Assembly: GCA_964030785.1 (NCBI GenBank)
Contig: OZ034975.1
Location: 22,886,142 to 22,950,141 of the forward strand
DNA: 64,000 bases
DNA from: Siderastrea siderea
Taxonomy: Eukaryota > Cnidaria > Anthozoa > Scleractinia > Rhizangiidae
Direction: 5' to 3'
Numbering within the stretch: position 1 is the stretch's first letter; each line of letters starts with the position of its first letter. The notes below the pieces were generated by a model, which was given only the letters and a program-made list of their open reading frames with translations, did not search any database and was not told the DNA's origin. Shown here one piece after another: positions 13,319 through 32,100 of this stretch. A program made the translations under genes and the position numbers.

Positions 13319-14290
13319 AGCGTTCCATAGCTACAAGTCTACAAAACAAACGGCTCTTTTAGGAGCCAACAACTCACGCAAAAGTTGTGACCAATAAAGT
13401 GCTTATCTCCAAACCGATTTCGCGCACAGACATACAGACAGTTTCGTAACCTTGAAATACACACCACATTCACTCACCTTAGATAAACAAACACAGCGAA
13501 ACCGTAATAGGGATTACAGCGAAATAGAAACAAACAAACAAACGAACAAACAAACACGACGACCATTAAAAATAAACAAACAACAACGATACATTACGTA
13601 ATGGCATGAGAACATAAAATTGGTGAGGGTGGTTTTCAGCTAAGCACTGGATTATTTTTAACTGCTTGCGTGAACAAAACTTTCTTTACGCGTAGTGCGG
13701 ATAAAAAGTACATTTCAGCCGCGCTAAAAGGGTTTTAGCCTTTATGACTGCTGTCACTTTTACCAGGTCAATTTATCAGTGGATAATCGACTCAGTCTAT
13801 TCTTTCAAGAATCAAGCCAACATTTTCTTCTTTTGCAGGAATTTATTCCAGCCCGATGATTATCTCGTGCATTACCCAAATCAAATGTCCGCTGGCGTCT
13901 ACGCGTGTCTTCGGAAACACATTCCCAGCGGTTCAATATCAAGCACAGTAAGTGTCAAACTTTTACTTAAGTAATTTTTTTAAATCAATTTGTTTCATTG
14001 CCTTGCCAAACATGCACAGTTTCAAGTTTACCATGCACGCGATCAACATCGCAGTCGCAGCGCTGCGCAATTAAGGGACTTTTTATGCTTGTTAGTTTTC
14101 AGAAAGCGCACACTTTACGCAAATAGGGAGTGTTATTCGTTGCAAACTAGAAATTATAAAACGATAAATGTGCTCCTTTGAAATTACATCTTTTGCTAGA
14201 CATGAATTATTTGCTGATTGGCCATGACTTTATTTGATATTTGGTGGCTCCTAAAAGAGCCGTTTTTGTTTTCTGTGGTAAGCCTGTAGC

Positions 14291-14695
<405 letters not shown>

Positions 14696-15005
14696 TCAAT
14701 GTGTCCGCTAAAATCTATGAACCCCAAATTTATTTTGCTTGTGCTGTCTTTCGCGGATCAAAACGCACCAATCAAGACGCGACCGTAGCTTCACAAAAGA
14801 TATGCAAACTACCTTTGTTTTCGATTTTTTTCTTTAAGCGGCATCGGACTTTTTAACTAATAACCAATCGGTAAAAAGCACGGCAATTGTGATCCGCATA
14901 CTAATTAATCCTATTGAATTTGTTGACATAAATAGAAATTGCGCTAGCCTGAGTTATCGAAGCTGATTTCGAGAATCAAAGCGAATAATCCATAACTGAG
15001 AACTC

Positions 15006-15389
15006 ATGGCACCGAAAGTACCGGCCGCGAAAAAGGGTGAGAAGAGAGCGGGCAAGGCTAAGTCCGGGACGGCTGATGGTTCAGGCAAGAACAAGAAGCG
15101 GACTAGGAGAAAGGAGAGCTATGCGATCTACATCTACAAGGTCTTGAAGCAGGTGCACCCTGACACGGGCATCTCCAGCAAAGCCATGGGCATCATGAAC
15201 TCCTTCGTGAACGACATCTTCGAGCGCATCGCCACGGAATCTTCCCGCCTGGCCCACTACAACAAGAAATCCACCATTAGTTCCCGCGAGATCCAAACCG
15301 CCATCAGACTGCTTCTGCCCGGAGAATTGGCAAAGCACGCCGTCAGCGAGGGTACCAAGGCCGTAACGAAGTTTACCAGCAGCAAGTGA
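15006..15389 (+). CDS. H2B: Histone H2B, unit 3
   Basis: Protein identical to the unit 1 H2B. Stem-loop at 15419-15434; the downstream microsatellite is (GT)14. Confidence 0.99.
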   Translation: MAPKVPAAKKGEKRAGKAKSGTADGSGKNKKRTRRKESYAIYIYKVLKQVHPDTGISSKAMGIMNSFVNDIFERIATESSRLAHYNKKSTISSREIQTAIRLLLPGELAKHAVSEGTKAVTKFTSSK

Positions 15390-15667
15390 GCTAGTCGCTC
15401 TTGCTGAAACAAACCAACGGCTCTTTTAGGAGCCACTAAATGTCGTATAAAGCAATGTCCAACAATACTATCAAAACCCCTAACCCGCTATAAAGTAGGC
15501 AGACGCTCACAAACGAAAAAAATCTTAGTTGCTCCAGCTTTTCCGCGAACATTGAATCGCGACGAACAAAACAGCAATAATTGTAATTCCCGATATAGAT
15601 ATAACTGTGCATTACCCATACACACGATACCACGGTGTGTTTGTGTGTGTGTGTTTGTGTGTGTGTT

Positions 15668-15711
<44 letters not shown>

Positions 15712-16102
15712 TGTGTGTGTTTGGTTTGTTTGGTTTGTTTGGTTTGGTTTGACTTTTGTATTGTTTGTTTGTGTGTTTTGTTTTGTTTTTTTTCTTGTGG
15801 TGCATTAAGTTCACTGATTTGCGAGCAACAGCGATATTACAGAAATTATTGACCTGCCTCCACTGGCCGTAAAACTACGCGTACTCTTTTTATTTCCCTC
15901 TAAGCATTTGGTATCTCTGGTCTGTCTGTGATATCCAGACAATTAAATTAGCCGCTCTAGTTTCCGATATGATTCGGTATGGGTGGGCAATGGTACACGA
16001 AAAGGGAGGGGTGTGCTATTGTGTCAAATCATTGAAGGCTGATCATTGCTTTTCTTTATTTGGTGGCTCCTAAAGGAGCCGTTTTGTTAAAGTGGTGCGT
16101 GT

Positions 16103-16657
16103 TCACTTCTTGCTAACTTTCTTGGCTGCCGGCTTTCTAGTAGGCGCCTTTGTGTTCTCCTTCGACTTCTTTGCTGACGGCTTCTTGGCTGTGCTGTTCT
16201 TTGGGACTGAAGCTCTCTGCTTTGTGGTGGATTTCTTCTCTTTCTTGGCAGGCTTAGGCTTAGCAGCGGGCTTTTTCTTTACCGGGGATATTTTAGCCGC
16301 TGGTGTTTTGGTCTTCTTTTCTGACTTAGCAGCGGCGGGCTTCTTCTTTGCCGGGACTGGCTTTTTCGCTGCTTTCTTCTCCTCCTCCTTGTTGACCTTG
16401 AAGGATCCCGAGGCTCCCACGCCTTTCGTGTGAATGAATTTCCCACTGACCTCGCCCCGTTTTAGAGCTTGCTTGATGTACTGGTGTGCCCTATCTCCCA
16501 CTTTGTAGTTGGACTTGATGTACTTTTCGATGGCTTGAAGCGACGAGCCGTTTCTCTCCTTAAGAGCGACAATGGCAGCCTTGATCATTTCGGTATATTT
16601 GGGATGTTCGACAGGCTTTTTAGCGCCTTCCTTTTTCTTTCCGCTGTTGTCAGACAT
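16103..16657 (-). CDS. H1: Linker histone H1, unit 3
   Basis: Protein identical to the unit 1 H1. Stem-loop at 16065-16080; the promoter continues into unit 4. Confidence 0.98.
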   Translation of the reverse strand: MSDNSGKKKEGAKKPVEHPKYTEMIKAAIVALKERNGSSLQAIEKYIKSNYKVGDRAHQYIKQALKRGEVSGKFIHTKGVGASGSFKVNKEEEKKAAKKPVPAKKKPAAAKSEKKTKTPAAKISPVKKKPAAKPKPAKKEKKSTTKQRASVPKNSTAKKPSAKKSKENTKAPTRKPAAKKVSKK

Positions 16658-17835
16658 TCTATTAAACTTCTGTCAACTCCGTTCGCTTTGCGAGATGTCG
16701 ATTGTCTGCGTTGTAAAGTTTTTACTTCTATAAGCGGACCGCAGAGGGAGCAAACCGCTACTACTAGGCTTTACGAACGTGTTTAACTTAGGCTATGTTG
16801 TGCTTCTTTGCCCCGTTCAAGACTCGATAATTTCCCGGTCTCGTTACATTTTGTGTTTTTTCAAACTGATTTCAGTTGTAGAATTAAGTACACTGCTCCA
16901 TGAGGCAAACGAGTGGGACGATGAGAGTGTTTTTAACAGCCTGGAGAGCCGATAGCTCAAGTATACACAACATTCTTTAGTCATTACGCGGCATTTTGTG
17001 CAAGATCGCGCTTCGAAAACCAGAAGGAAAATACAAAACTTGGCAAAAACACATTCGCGCTGGGGGGTTTCAAAACCTCATATTTTATAACTCGACCTCG
17101 TGTCTTTTTGCATTGATGGACGACTTAAAAAAGCCTTCATCCTGTCTTTCTTTTCTTGCCACGCACTTCATGAACAGACGAGAGCGCTTCAAAATAGTAT
17201 TTTCGCCGATTTTTTTCATGTTGTATAGAGAACAAAGCAACTTTAAAGCATTTTCTATGTCGTGCTTGTATTACAACGTATCGCTACTTACATTTGTAGA
17301 GAAATGTCCCGTAAAAAACCATGCGTTTTGAGAAATCAAAGTTTTCAAACAGATCGCACGTGCTCACAGGCGTAACAAAGTGCTAACGATGTCGTCATGA
17401 ATTATGTCTAATTCGTTAGAACGCGCGTTTAATTACATGTTCTTTCGAAGGCAGCTGAGCTATTTCGAGAGTACTGCAGCGCCTAGCATTTTATTGTTAG
17501 GTGTATGACATGACACTGCCCTTGTTTAAATGCGTAGTAATATTATTGCTTGTGATAATTAAAGAAAAAAAAAGCAGTGTTGTTTTGTCCTAAAAGCTGC
17601 GCGCGCACAGACATGACAGCACAAAGCGCGCTCAATTTCCAGCTAAATTACTATTTCTTCTTGTTGTTTGCGCTGTTTGATCTCTCTTTCATAGATCAGA
17701 CCGAGCTTATCTGAGTTGCTCGAAACCAAACTTCAGTTAAGAGACACATAAGTCACAAGTAATTGGCCATTGACTTTTTATTCGAGTGGTGGCTCCTAAA
17801 GGAGCCGTTTGTTGTGGTGCTCTCGGATGATTGAC

Positions 17836-18384
<549 letters not shown>

Positions 18385-18496
18385 TTAGATGTATTTATTT
18401 CATTAAAACATTCCGAGACCGCCCTACAAAAAATTTGCATTTGCTTTGTTTATCTGTATATATTGCGAAAAAAAAGGCATGTTTCCTGAGAGGTAA

Positions 18497-18889
<393 letters not shown>

Positions 18890-19861
18890 AGCGTTCCATA
18901 GCTACAAGTCTACAAAACAAACGGCTCTTTTAGGAGCCAACAACTCACGCAAAAGTTGTGACCAATAAAGTGCTTATCTCCAAACCGATTTCGCGCACAG
19001 ACATACAGACAGTTTCGTAACCTTGAAATACACACCACATTCACTCACCTTAGATAAACAAACACAGCGAAACCGTAATAGGGATTACAGCGAAATAGAA
19101 ACAAACAAACAAACGAACAAACAAACACGACGACCATTAAAAATAAACAAACAACAACGATACATTACGTAATGGCATGAGAACATAAAATTGGTGAGGG
19201 TGGTTTTCAGCTAAGCACTGGATTATTTTTAACTGCTTGCGTGAACAAAACTTTCTTTACGCGTAGTGCGGATAAAAAGTACATTTCAGCCGCGCTAAAA
19301 GGGTTTTAGCCTTTATGACTGCTGTCACTTTTACCAGGTCAATTTATCAGTGGATAATCGACTCAGTCTATTCTTTCAAGAATCAAGCCAACATTTTCTT
19401 CTTTTGCAGGAATTTATTCCAGCCCGATGATTATCTCGTGCATTACCCAAATCAAATGTCCGCTGGCGTCTACGCGTGTCTTCGGAAGTTCATTCCCAGC
19501 GGTTCAATATCAAGCACAGTAAGTGTCAAACTTTTACTTAAGTAATTTTTTTAAATCAATTTGTTTCATTGCCTTGCCAAACATGCACAGTTTCAAGTTT
19601 ACCATGCACGCGATCAACATCGCAGTCGCAGCGCTGCGCAATTAAGGGACTTTTTATGCTTGTTAGTTTTCAGAAAGCGCACACTTTACGCAAATAGGGA
19701 GTGTTATTCGTTGCAAACTAGAAATTATAAAACGATAAATGTGCTCCTTTGAAATTACATCTTTTGCTAGACATGAATTATTTGCTGATTGGCCATGACT
19801 TTATTTGATATTTGGTGGCTCCTAAAAGAGCCGTTTTTGTTTTCTGTGGTAAGCCTGTAGC

Positions 19862-20266
<405 letters not shown>

Positions 20267-20576
20267 TCAATGTGTCCGCTAAAATCTATGAACCCCAAAT
20301 TTATTTTGCTTGTGCTGTCTTTCGCGGATCAAAACGCACCAATCAAGACGCGACCGTAGCTTCACAAAAGATATGCAAACTACCTTTGTTTTCGATATTT
20401 TTCTTTAAGCGGCATCGGACTTTTTAACTAATAACCAATCGGTAAAAAGCACGGCAATTGTGATCCGCATACTAATTAATCCTATTGAATTTGTTGACAT
20501 AAATAGAAATTGCGCTAGCCTGAGTTATCGAAGCTGATTTCGAGAATCAAAGCGAATAATCCATAACTGAGAACTC

Positions 20577-20960
20577 ATGGCACCGAAAGTACCGGCCGCG
20601 AAAAAGGGTGAGAAGAGAGCGGGCAAGGCTAAGTCCGGGACGGCTGATGGTTCAGGCAAGAACAAGAAGCGGACTAGGAGAAAGGAGAGCTATGCGATCT
20701 ACATCTACAAGGTCTTGAAGCAGGTGCACCCTGACACGGGCATCTCCAGCAAAGCCATGGGCATCATGAACTCCTTCGTGAACGACATCTTCGAGCGCAT
20801 CGCCACGGAATCTTCCCGCCTGGCCCACTACAACAAGAAATCCACCATTAGTTCCCGCGAGATCCAAACCGCCATCAGACTGCTTCTGCCCGGAGAATTG
20901 GCAAAGCACGCCGTCAGCGAGGGTACCAAGGCCGTAACGAAGTTTACCAGCAGCAAGTGA
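20577..20960 (+). CDS. H2B: Histone H2B, unit 4
   Basis: Protein identical to the unit 1 H2B. The upstream promoter carries the private T-to-A at 20397 in a T-run, away from the CCAAT and TATA-like words. Confidence 0.99.
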   Translation: MAPKVPAAKKGEKRAGKAKSGTADGSGKNKKRTRRKESYAIYIYKVLKQVHPDTGISSKAMGIMNSFVNDIFERIATESSRLAHYNKKSTISSREIQTAIRLLLPGELAKHAVSEGTKAVTKFTSSK

Positions 20961-21238
20961 GCTAGTCGCTCTTGCTGAAACAAACCAACGGCTCTTTTAG
21001 GAGCCACTAAATGTCGTATAAAGCAATGTCCAACAATACTATCAAAACCCCTAACCCGCTATAAAGTAGGCAGACGCTCACAAACGAAAAAAATCTTAGT
21101 TGCTCCAGCTTTTCCGCGAACATTGAATCGCGACGAACAAAACAGCAATAATTGTAATTCCCGATATAGATATAACTGTGCATTACCCATACACACGATA
21201 CCACGGTGTGTTTGTGTGTGTGTGTTTGTGTGTGTGTT

Positions 21239-21282
<44 letters not shown>

Positions 21283-21673
21283 TGTGTGTGTTTGGTTTGT
21301 TTGGTTTGTTTGGTTTGGTTTGACTTTTGTATTGTTTGTTTGTGTGTTTTGTTTTGTTTTTTTTCTTGTGGTGCATTAAGTTCACTGATTTGCGAGCAAC
21401 AGCGATATTACAGAAATTATTGACCTGCCTCCACTGGCCGTAAAACTACGCCTACTCTTTTTATTTCCCTCTAAGCATTTGGTATCTCTGGTCTGTCTGT
21501 GATATCCAGACAATTAAATTAGCCGCTCTAGTTTCCGATATGATTCGGTATGGGTGGGCAATGGTACACGAAAAGGGAGGGGTGTGCTATTGTGTCAAAT
21601 CATTGAAGGCTGATCATTGCTTTTCTTTATTTGGTGGCTCCTAAAGGAGCCGTTTTGTTAAAGTGGTGCGTGT

Positions 21674-22228
21674 TCACTTCTTGCTAACTTTCTTGGCTGC
21701 CGGCTTTCTAGTAGGCGCCTTTGTGTTCTCCTTCGACTTCTTTGCTGACGGCTTCTTGGCTGTGCTGTTCTTTGGGACTGAAGCTCTCTGCTTTGTGGTG
21801 GATTTCTTCTCTTTCTTGGCAGGCTTAGGCTTAGCAGCGGGCTTTTTCTTTACCGGGGATATTTTAGCCGCTGGTGTTTTGGTCTTCTTTTCTGACTTAG
21901 CAGCGGCGGGCTTCTTCTTTGCCGGGACTGGCTTTTTCGCTGCTTTCTTCTCCTCCTCCTTGTTGACCTTGAAGGATCCCGAGGCTCCCACGCCTTTCGT
22001 GTGAATGAATTTCCCACTGACCTCGCCCCGTTTTAGAGCTTGCTTGATGTACTGGTGTGCCCTATCTCCCACTTTGTAGTTGGACTTGATGTACTTTTCG
22101 ATGGCTTGAAGCGACGAGCCGTTTCTCTCCTTAAGAGCGACAATGGCAGCCTTGATCATTTCGGTATATTTGGGATGTTCGACAGGCTTTTTAGCGCCTT
22201 CCTTTTTCTTTCCGCTGTTGTCAGACAT
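21674..22228 (-). CDS. H1: Linker histone H1, unit 4
   Basis: Protein identical to the unit 1 H1. Stem-loop at 21636-21651. Confidence 0.98.
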   Translation of the reverse strand: MSDNSGKKKEGAKKPVEHPKYTEMIKAAIVALKERNGSSLQAIEKYIKSNYKVGDRAHQYIKQALKRGEVSGKFIHTKGVGASGSFKVNKEEEKKAAKKPVPAKKKPAAAKSEKKTKTPAAKISPVKKKPAAKPKPAKKEKKSTTKQRASVPKNSTAKKPSAKKSKENTKAPTRKPAAKKVSKK

Positions 22229-23406
22229 TCTATTAAACTTCTGTCAACTCCGTTCGCTTTGCGAGATGTCGATTGTCTGCGTTGTAAAGTTTTTACTTCT
22301 ATAAGCGGACCGCAGAGGGAGCAAACCGCTACTACTAGGCTTTACGAACGTGTTTAACTTAGGCTATGTTGTGCTTCTTTGCCCCGTTCAAGACTCGATA
22401 ATTTCCCGGTCTCGTTACATTTTGTGTTTTTTCAAACTGATTTCAGTTGTAGAATTAAGTACACTGCTCCATGAGGCAAACGAGTGGGACGATGAGAGTG
22501 TTTTTAACAGCCTGGAGAGCCGATAGCTCAAGTATACACAACATTCTTTAGTCATTACGCGGCATTTTGTGCAAGATCGCGCTTCGAAAACCAGAAGGAA
22601 AATACAAAACTTGGCAAAAACACATTCGCGCTGGGGGGTTTCAAAACCTCATATTTTATAACTCGACCTCGTGTCTTTTTGCATTGATGGACGACTTAAA
22701 AAAGCCTTCATCCTGTCTTTCTTTTCTTGCCACGCACTTCATGAACAGACGAGAGCGCTTCAAAATAGTATTTTCGCCGATTTTTTTCATGTTGTATAGA
22801 GAACAAAGCAACTTTAAAGCATTTTCTATGTCGTGCTTGTATTACAACGTATCGCTACTTACATTTGTAGAGAAATGTCCCGTAAAAAACCATGCGTTTT
22901 GAGAAATCAAAGTTTTCAAACAGATCGCACGTGCTCACAGGCGTAACAAAGTGCTAACGATGTCGTCATGAATTATGTCTAATTCGTTAGAACGCGCGTT
23001 TAATTACATGTTCTTTCGAAGGCAGCTGAGCTATTTCGAGAGTACTGCAGCGCCTAGCATTTTATTGTTAGGTGTATGACATGACACTGCCCTTGTTTAA
23101 ATGCGTAGTAATATTATTGCTTGTGATAATTAAAGAAAAAAAAAGCAGTGTTGTTTTGTCCTAAAAGCTGCGCGCGCACAGACATGACAGCACAAAGCGC
23201 GCTCAATTTCCAGCTAAATTACTATTTCTTCTTGTTGTTTGCGCTGTTTGATCTCTCTTTCATAGATCAGACCGAGCTTATCTGAGTTGCTCGAAACCAA
23301 ACTTCAGTTAAGAGACACATAAGTCACAAGTAATTGGCCATTGACTTTTTATTCGAGTGGTGGCTCCTAAAGGAGCCGTTTGTTGTGGTGCTCTCGGATG
23401 ATTGAC

Positions 23407-23955
<549 letters not shown>

Positions 23956-24067
23956 TTAGATGTATTTATTTCATTAAAACATTCCGAGACCGCCCTACAA
24001 AAAATTTGCATTTGCTTTGTTTATCTGTATATATTGCGAAAAAAAAGGCATGTTTCCTGAGAGGTAA

Positions 24068-24460
<393 letters not shown>

Positions 24461-25432
24461 AGCGTTCCATAGCTACAAGTCTACAAAACAAACGGCTCTT
24501 TTAGGAGCCAACAACTCACGCAAAAGTTGTGACCAATAAAGTGCTTATCTCCAAACCGATTTCGCGCACAGACATACAGACAGTTTCGTAACCTTGAAAT
24601 ACACACCACATTCACTCACCTTAGATAAACAAACACAGCGAAACCGTAATAGGGATTACAGCGAAATAGAAACAAACAAACAAACGAACAAACAAACACG
24701 ACGACCATTAAAAATAAACAAACAACAACGATACATTACGTAATGGCATGAGAACATAAAATTGGTGAGGGTGGTTTTCAGCTAAGCACTGGATTATTTT
24801 TAACTGCTTGCGTGAACAAAACTTTCTTTACGCGTAGTGCGGATAAAAAGTACATTTCAGCCGCGCTAAAAGGGTTTTAGCCTTTATGACTGCTGTCACT
24901 TTTACCAGGTCAATTTATCAGTGGATAATCGACTCAGTCTATTCTTTCAAGAATCAAGCCAACATTTTCTTCTTTTGCAGGAATTTATTCCAGCCCGATG
25001 ATTATCTCGTGCATTACCCAAATCAAATGTCCGCTGGCGTCTACGCGTGTCTTCGGAAGTTCATTCCCAGCGGTTCAATATCAAGCACAGTAAGTGTCAA
25101 ACTTTTACTTAAGTAATTTTTTTAAATCAATTTGTTTCATTGCCTTGCCAAACATGCACAGTTTCAAGTTTACCATGCACGCGATCAACATCGCAGTCGC
25201 AGCGCTGCGCAATTAAGGGACTTTTTATGCTTGTTAGTTTTCAGAAAGCGCACACTTTACGCAAATAGGGAGTGTTATTCGTTGCAAACTAGAAATTATA
25301 AAACGATAAATGTGCTCCTTTGAAATTACATCTTTTGCTAGACATGAATTATTTGCTGATTGGCCATGACTTTATTTGATATTTGGTGGCTCCTAAAAGA
25401 GCCGTTTTTGTTTTCTGTGGTAAGCCTGTAGC

Positions 25433-25837
<405 letters not shown>

Positions 25838-26147
25838 TCAATGTGTCCGCTAAAATCTATGAACCCCAAATTTATTTTGCTTGTGCTGTCTTTCGCGGAT
25901 CAAAACGCACCAATCAAGACGCGACCGTAGCTTCACAAAAGATATGCAAACTACCTTTGTTTTCGATTTTTTTCTTTAAGCGGCATCGGACTTTTTAACT
26001 AATAACCAATCGGTAAAAAGCACGGCAATTGTGATCCGCATACTAATTAATCCTATTGAATTTGTTGACATAAATAGAAATTGCGCTAGCCTGAGTTATC
26101 GAAGCTGATTTCGAGAATCAAAGCGAATAATCCATAACTGAGAACTC

Positions 26148-26531
26148 ATGGCACCGAAAGTACCGGCCGCGAAAAAGGGTGAGAAGAGAGCGGGCAAGGC
26201 TAAGTCCGGGACGGCTGATGGTTCAGGCAAGAACAAGAAGCGGACTAGGAGAAAGGAGAGCTATGCGATCTACATCTACAAGGTCTTGAAGCAGGTGCAC
26301 CCTGACACGGGCATCTCCAGCAAAGCCATGGGCATCATGAACTCCTTCGTGAACGACATCTTCGAGCGCATCGCCACGGAATCTTCCCGCCTGGCCCACT
26401 ACAACAAGAAATCCACCATTAGTTCCCGCGAGATCCAAACCGCCATCAGACTGCTTCTGCCCGGAGAATTGGCAAAGCACGCCGTCAGCGAGGGTACCAA
26501 GGCCGTAACGAAGTTTACCAGCAGCAAGTGA
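26148..26531 (+). CDS. H2B: Histone H2B, unit 5
   Basis: Protein identical to the unit 1 H2B. Followed by the shortest microsatellite class, (GT)13. Confidence 0.99.
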   Translation: MAPKVPAAKKGEKRAGKAKSGTADGSGKNKKRTRRKESYAIYIYKVLKQVHPDTGISSKAMGIMNSFVNDIFERIATESSRLAHYNKKSTISSREIQTAIRLLLPGELAKHAVSEGTKAVTKFTSSK

Positions 26532-26809
26532 GCTAGTCGCTCTTGCTGAAACAAACCAACGGCTCTTTTAGGAGCCACTAAATGTCGTATAAAGCAATGT
26601 CCAACAATACTATCAAAACCCCTAACCCGCTATAAAGTAGGCAGACGCTCACAAACGAAAAAAATCTTAGTTGCTCCAGCTTTTCCGCGAACATTGAATC
26701 GCGACGAACAAAACAGCAATAATTGTAATTCCCGATATAGATATAACTGTGCATTACCCATACACACGATACCACGGTGTGTTTGTGTGTGTGTGTTTGT
26801 GTGTGTGTT

Positions 26810-26848
<39 letters not shown>

Positions 26849-27242
26849 TTGTGTGTGTGTTTGGTTTGTTTGGTTTGTTTGGTTTGGTTTGACTTTTGTA
26901 TTGTTTGTTTGTGTGTTTTGTTTTGTTTTTTTTCTTGTGGTGCATTAAGTTCACTGATTTGCGAGCAACAGCGATATTACAGAAATTATTGACCTGCCTC
27001 CACTGGCCGTAAAACTACGCCTACTCTTTTTATTTCCCTCTAAGCATTTGGTATCTCTGGTCTGTCTGTGATATCCAGACAATTAAATTAGCCGCTCTAG
27101 TTTCCGATATGATTCGGTATGGGTGGGCAATGGTACACGAAAAGGGAGGGGTGTGCTATTGTGTCAAATCATTGAAGGCTGATCATTGCTTTTCTTTATT
27201 TGGTGGCTCCTAAAGGAGCCGTTTTGTTAAAGTGGTGCGTGT

Positions 27243-27797
27243 TCACTTCTTGCTAACTTTCTTGGCTGCCGGCTTTCTAGTAGGCGCCTTTGTGTTCTCC
27301 TTCGACTTCTTTGCTGACGGCTTCTTGGCTGTGCTGTTCTTTGGGACTGAAGCTCTCTGCTTTGTGGTGGATTTCTTCTCTTTCTTGGCAGGCTTAGGCT
27401 TAGCAGCGGGCTTTTTCTTTACCGGGGATATTTTAGCCGCTGGTGTTTTGGTCTTCTTTTCTGACTTAGCAGCGGCGGGCTTCTTCTTTGCCGGGACTGG
27501 CTTTTTCGCTGCTTTCTTCTCCTCCTCCTTGTTGATCTTGAAGGATCCCGAGGCTCCCACGCCTTTCGTGTGAATGAATTTCCCACTGACCTCGCCCCGT
27601 TTTAGAGCTTGCTTGATGTACTGGTGTGCCTTATCTCCCACTTTGTAGTTGGACTTGATGTACTTTTCGATGGCTTGAAGCGACGAGCCGTTTCTCTCCT
27701 TAAGAGCGACAATGGCAGCCTTGATCATTTCGGTATATTTGGGATGTTCGACAGGCTTTTTAGCGCCTTCCTTTTTCTTTCCGCTGTTGTCAGACAT
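27243..27797 (-). CDS. H1: Linker histone H1, unit 5 (R56K, V88I)
   Basis: Full-length H1 with two conservative replacements inside the globular domain. R56K is in the VGD-R-AHQ segment and V88I is in the GSFKV strand. Both come from single C-to-T changes on the plus strand (27631 and 27536). It is the only H1 copy here with two amino-acid differences, so it may derive from a distinct H1 allele through conversion. Confidence 0.97.
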   Translation of the reverse strand: MSDNSGKKKEGAKKPVEHPKYTEMIKAAIVALKERNGSSLQAIEKYIKSNYKVGDKAHQYIKQALKRGEVSGKFIHTKGVGASGSFKINKEEEKKAAKKPVPAKKKPAAAKSEKKTKTPAAKISPVKKKPAAKPKPAKKEKKSTTKQRASVPKNSTAKKPSAKKSKENTKAPTRKPAAKKVSKK

Positions 27798-28975
27798 TCT
27801 ATTAAACTTCTGTCAACTCCGTTCGCTTTGCGAGATGTCGATTGTCTGCGTTGTAAAGTTTTTACTTCTATAAGCGGACCGCAGAGGGAGCAAACCGCTA
27901 CTACTAGGCTTTACGAACGTGTTTAACTTAGGCTATGTTGTGCTTCTTTGCCCCGTTCAAGACTCGATAATTTCCCGGTCTCGTTACATTTTGTGTTTTT
28001 TCAAACTGATTTCAGTTGTAGAATTAAGTACACTGCTCCATGAGGCAAACGAGTGGGACGATGAGAGTGTTTTTAACAGCCTGGAGAGCCGATAGCTCAA
28101 GTATACACAACATTCTTTAGTCATTACGCGGCATTTTGTGCAAGATCGCGCTTCGAAAACCAGAAGGAAAATACAAAACTTGGCAAAAACACATTCGCGC
28201 TGGGGGGTTTCAAAACCTCATATTTTATAACTCGACCTCGTGTCTTTTTGCATTGATGGACGACTTAAAAAAGCCTTCATCCTGTCTTTCTTTTCTTGCC
28301 ACGCACTTCATGAACAGACGAGAGCGCTTCAAAATAGTATTTTCGCCGATTTTTTTCATGTTGTATAGAGAACAAAGCAACTTTAAAGCATTTTCTATGT
28401 CGTGCTTGTATTACAACGTATCGCTACTTACATTTGTAGAGAAATGTCCCGTAAAAAACCATGCGTTTTGAGAAATCAAAGTTTTCAAACAGATCGCACG
28501 TGCTCACAGGCGTAACAAAGTGCTAACGATGTCGTCATGAATTATGTCTAATTCGTTAGAACGCGCGTTTAATTACATGTTCTTTCGAAGGCAGCTGAGC
28601 TATTTCGAGAGTACTGCAGCGCCTAGCATTTTATTGTTAGGTGTATGACATGACACTGCCCTTGTTTAAATGCGTAGTAATATTATTGCTTGTGATAATT
28701 AAAGAAAAAAAAAGCAGTGTTGTTTTGTCCTAAAAGCTGCGCGCGCACAGACATGACAGCACAAAGCGCGCTCAATTTCCAGCTAAATTACTATTTCTTC
28801 TTGTTGTTTGCGCTGTTTGATCTCTCTTTCATAGATCAGACCGAGCTTATCTGAGTTGCTCGAAACCAAACTTCAGTTAAGAGACACATAAGTCACAAGT
28901 AATTGGCCATTGACTTTTTATTCGAGTGGTGGCTCCTAAAGGAGCCGTTTGTTGTGGTGCTCTCGGATGATTGAC

Positions 28976-29524
<549 letters not shown>

Positions 29525-29636
29525 TTAGATGTATTTATTTCATTAAAACATTCCGAGACCGCCCTACAAAAAATTTGCATTTGCTTTGTTTATCTGTATA
29601 TATTGCGAAAAAAAAGGCATGTTTCCTGAGAGGTAA

Positions 29637-30029
<393 letters not shown>

Positions 30030-31001
30030 AGCGTTCCATAGCTACAAGTCTACAAAACAAACGGCTCTTTTAGGAGCCAACAACTCACGCAAAAGTTGTG
30101 ACCAATAAAGTGCTTATCTCCAAACCGATTTCGCGCACAGACATACAGACAGTTTCGTAACCTTGAAATACACACCACATTCACTCACCTTAGATAAACA
30201 AACACAGCGAAACCGTAATAGGGATTACAGCGAAATAGAAACAAACAAACAAACGAACAAACAAACACGACGACCATTAAAAATAAACAAACAACAACGA
30301 TACATTACGTAATGGCATGAGAACATAAAATTGGTGAGGGTGGTTTTCAGCTAAGCACTGGATTATTTTTAACTGCTTGCGTGAACAAAACTTTCTTTAC
30401 GCGTAGTGCGGATAAAAAGTACATTTCAGCCGCGCTAAAAGGGTTTTAGCCTTTATGACTGCTGTCACTTTTACCAGGTCAATTTATCAGTGGATAATCG
30501 ACTCAGTCTATTCTTTCAAGAATCAAGCCAACATTTTCTTCTTTTGCAGGAATTTATTCCAGCCCGATGATTATCTCGTGCATTACCCAAATCAAATGTC
30601 CGCTGGCGTCTACGCGTGTCTTCGGAAGTTCATTCCCAGCGGTTCAATATCAAGCACAGTAAGTGTCAAACTTTTACTTAAGTAATTTTTTTAAATCAAT
30701 TTGTTTCATTGCCTTGCCAAACATGCACAGTTTCAAGTTTACCATGCACGCGATCAACATCGCAGTCGCAGCGCTGCGCAATTAAGGGACTTTTTATGCT
30801 TGTTAGTTTTCAGAAAGCGCACACTTTACGCAAATAGGGAGTGTTATTCGTTGCAAACTAGAAATTATAAAACGATAAATGTGCTCCTTTGAAATTACAT
30901 CTTTTGCTAGACATGAATTATTTGCTGATTGGCCATGACTTTATTTGATATTTGGTGGCTCCTAAAAGAGCCGTTTTTGTTTTCTGTGGTAAGCCTGTAG
31001 C

Positions 31002-31406
<405 letters not shown>

Positions 31407-31716
31407 TCAATGTGTCCGCTAAAATCTATGAACCCCAAATTTATTTTGCTTGTGCTGTCTTTCGCGGATCAAAACGCACCAATCAAGACGCGACCGTAGC
31501 TTCACAAAAGATATGCAAACTACCTTTGTTTTCGATTTTTTTCTTTAAGCGGCATCGGACTTTTTAACTAATAACCAATCGGTAAAAAGCACGGCAATTG
31601 TGATCCGCATACTAATTAATCCTATTGAATTTGTTGACATAAATAGAAATTGCGCTAGCCTGAGTTATCGAAGCTGATTTCGAGAATCAAAGCGAATAAT
31701 CCATAACTGAGAACTC

Positions 31717-32100
31717 ATGGCACCGAAAGTACCGGCCGCGAAAAAGGGTGAGAAGAGAGCGGGCAAGGCTAAGTCCGGGACGGCTGATGGTTCAGGCAAG
31801 AACAAGAAGCGGACTAGGAGAAAGGAGAGCTATGCGATCTACATCTACAAGGTCTTGAAGCAGGTGCACCCTGACACGGGCATCTCCAGCAAAGCCATGG
31901 GCATCATGAACTCCTTCGTGAACGACATCTTCGAGCGCATCGCCACGGAATCTTCCCGCCTGGCCCACTACAACAAGAAATCCACCATTAGTTCCCGCGA
32001 GATCCAAACCGCCATCAGACTGCTTCTGCCCGGAGAATTGGCAAAGCACGCCGTCAGCGAGGGTACCAAGGCCGTAACGAAGTTTACCAGCAGCAAGTGA
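31717..32100 (+). CDS. H2B: Histone H2B, unit 6
   Basis: Protein identical to the unit 1 H2B. Stem-loop at 32130-32145; (GT)15 follows. Confidence 0.99.
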   Translation: MAPKVPAAKKGEKRAGKAKSGTADGSGKNKKRTRRKESYAIYIYKVLKQVHPDTGISSKAMGIMNSFVNDIFERIATESSRLAHYNKKSTISSREIQTAIRLLLPGELAKHAVSEGTKAVTKFTSSK

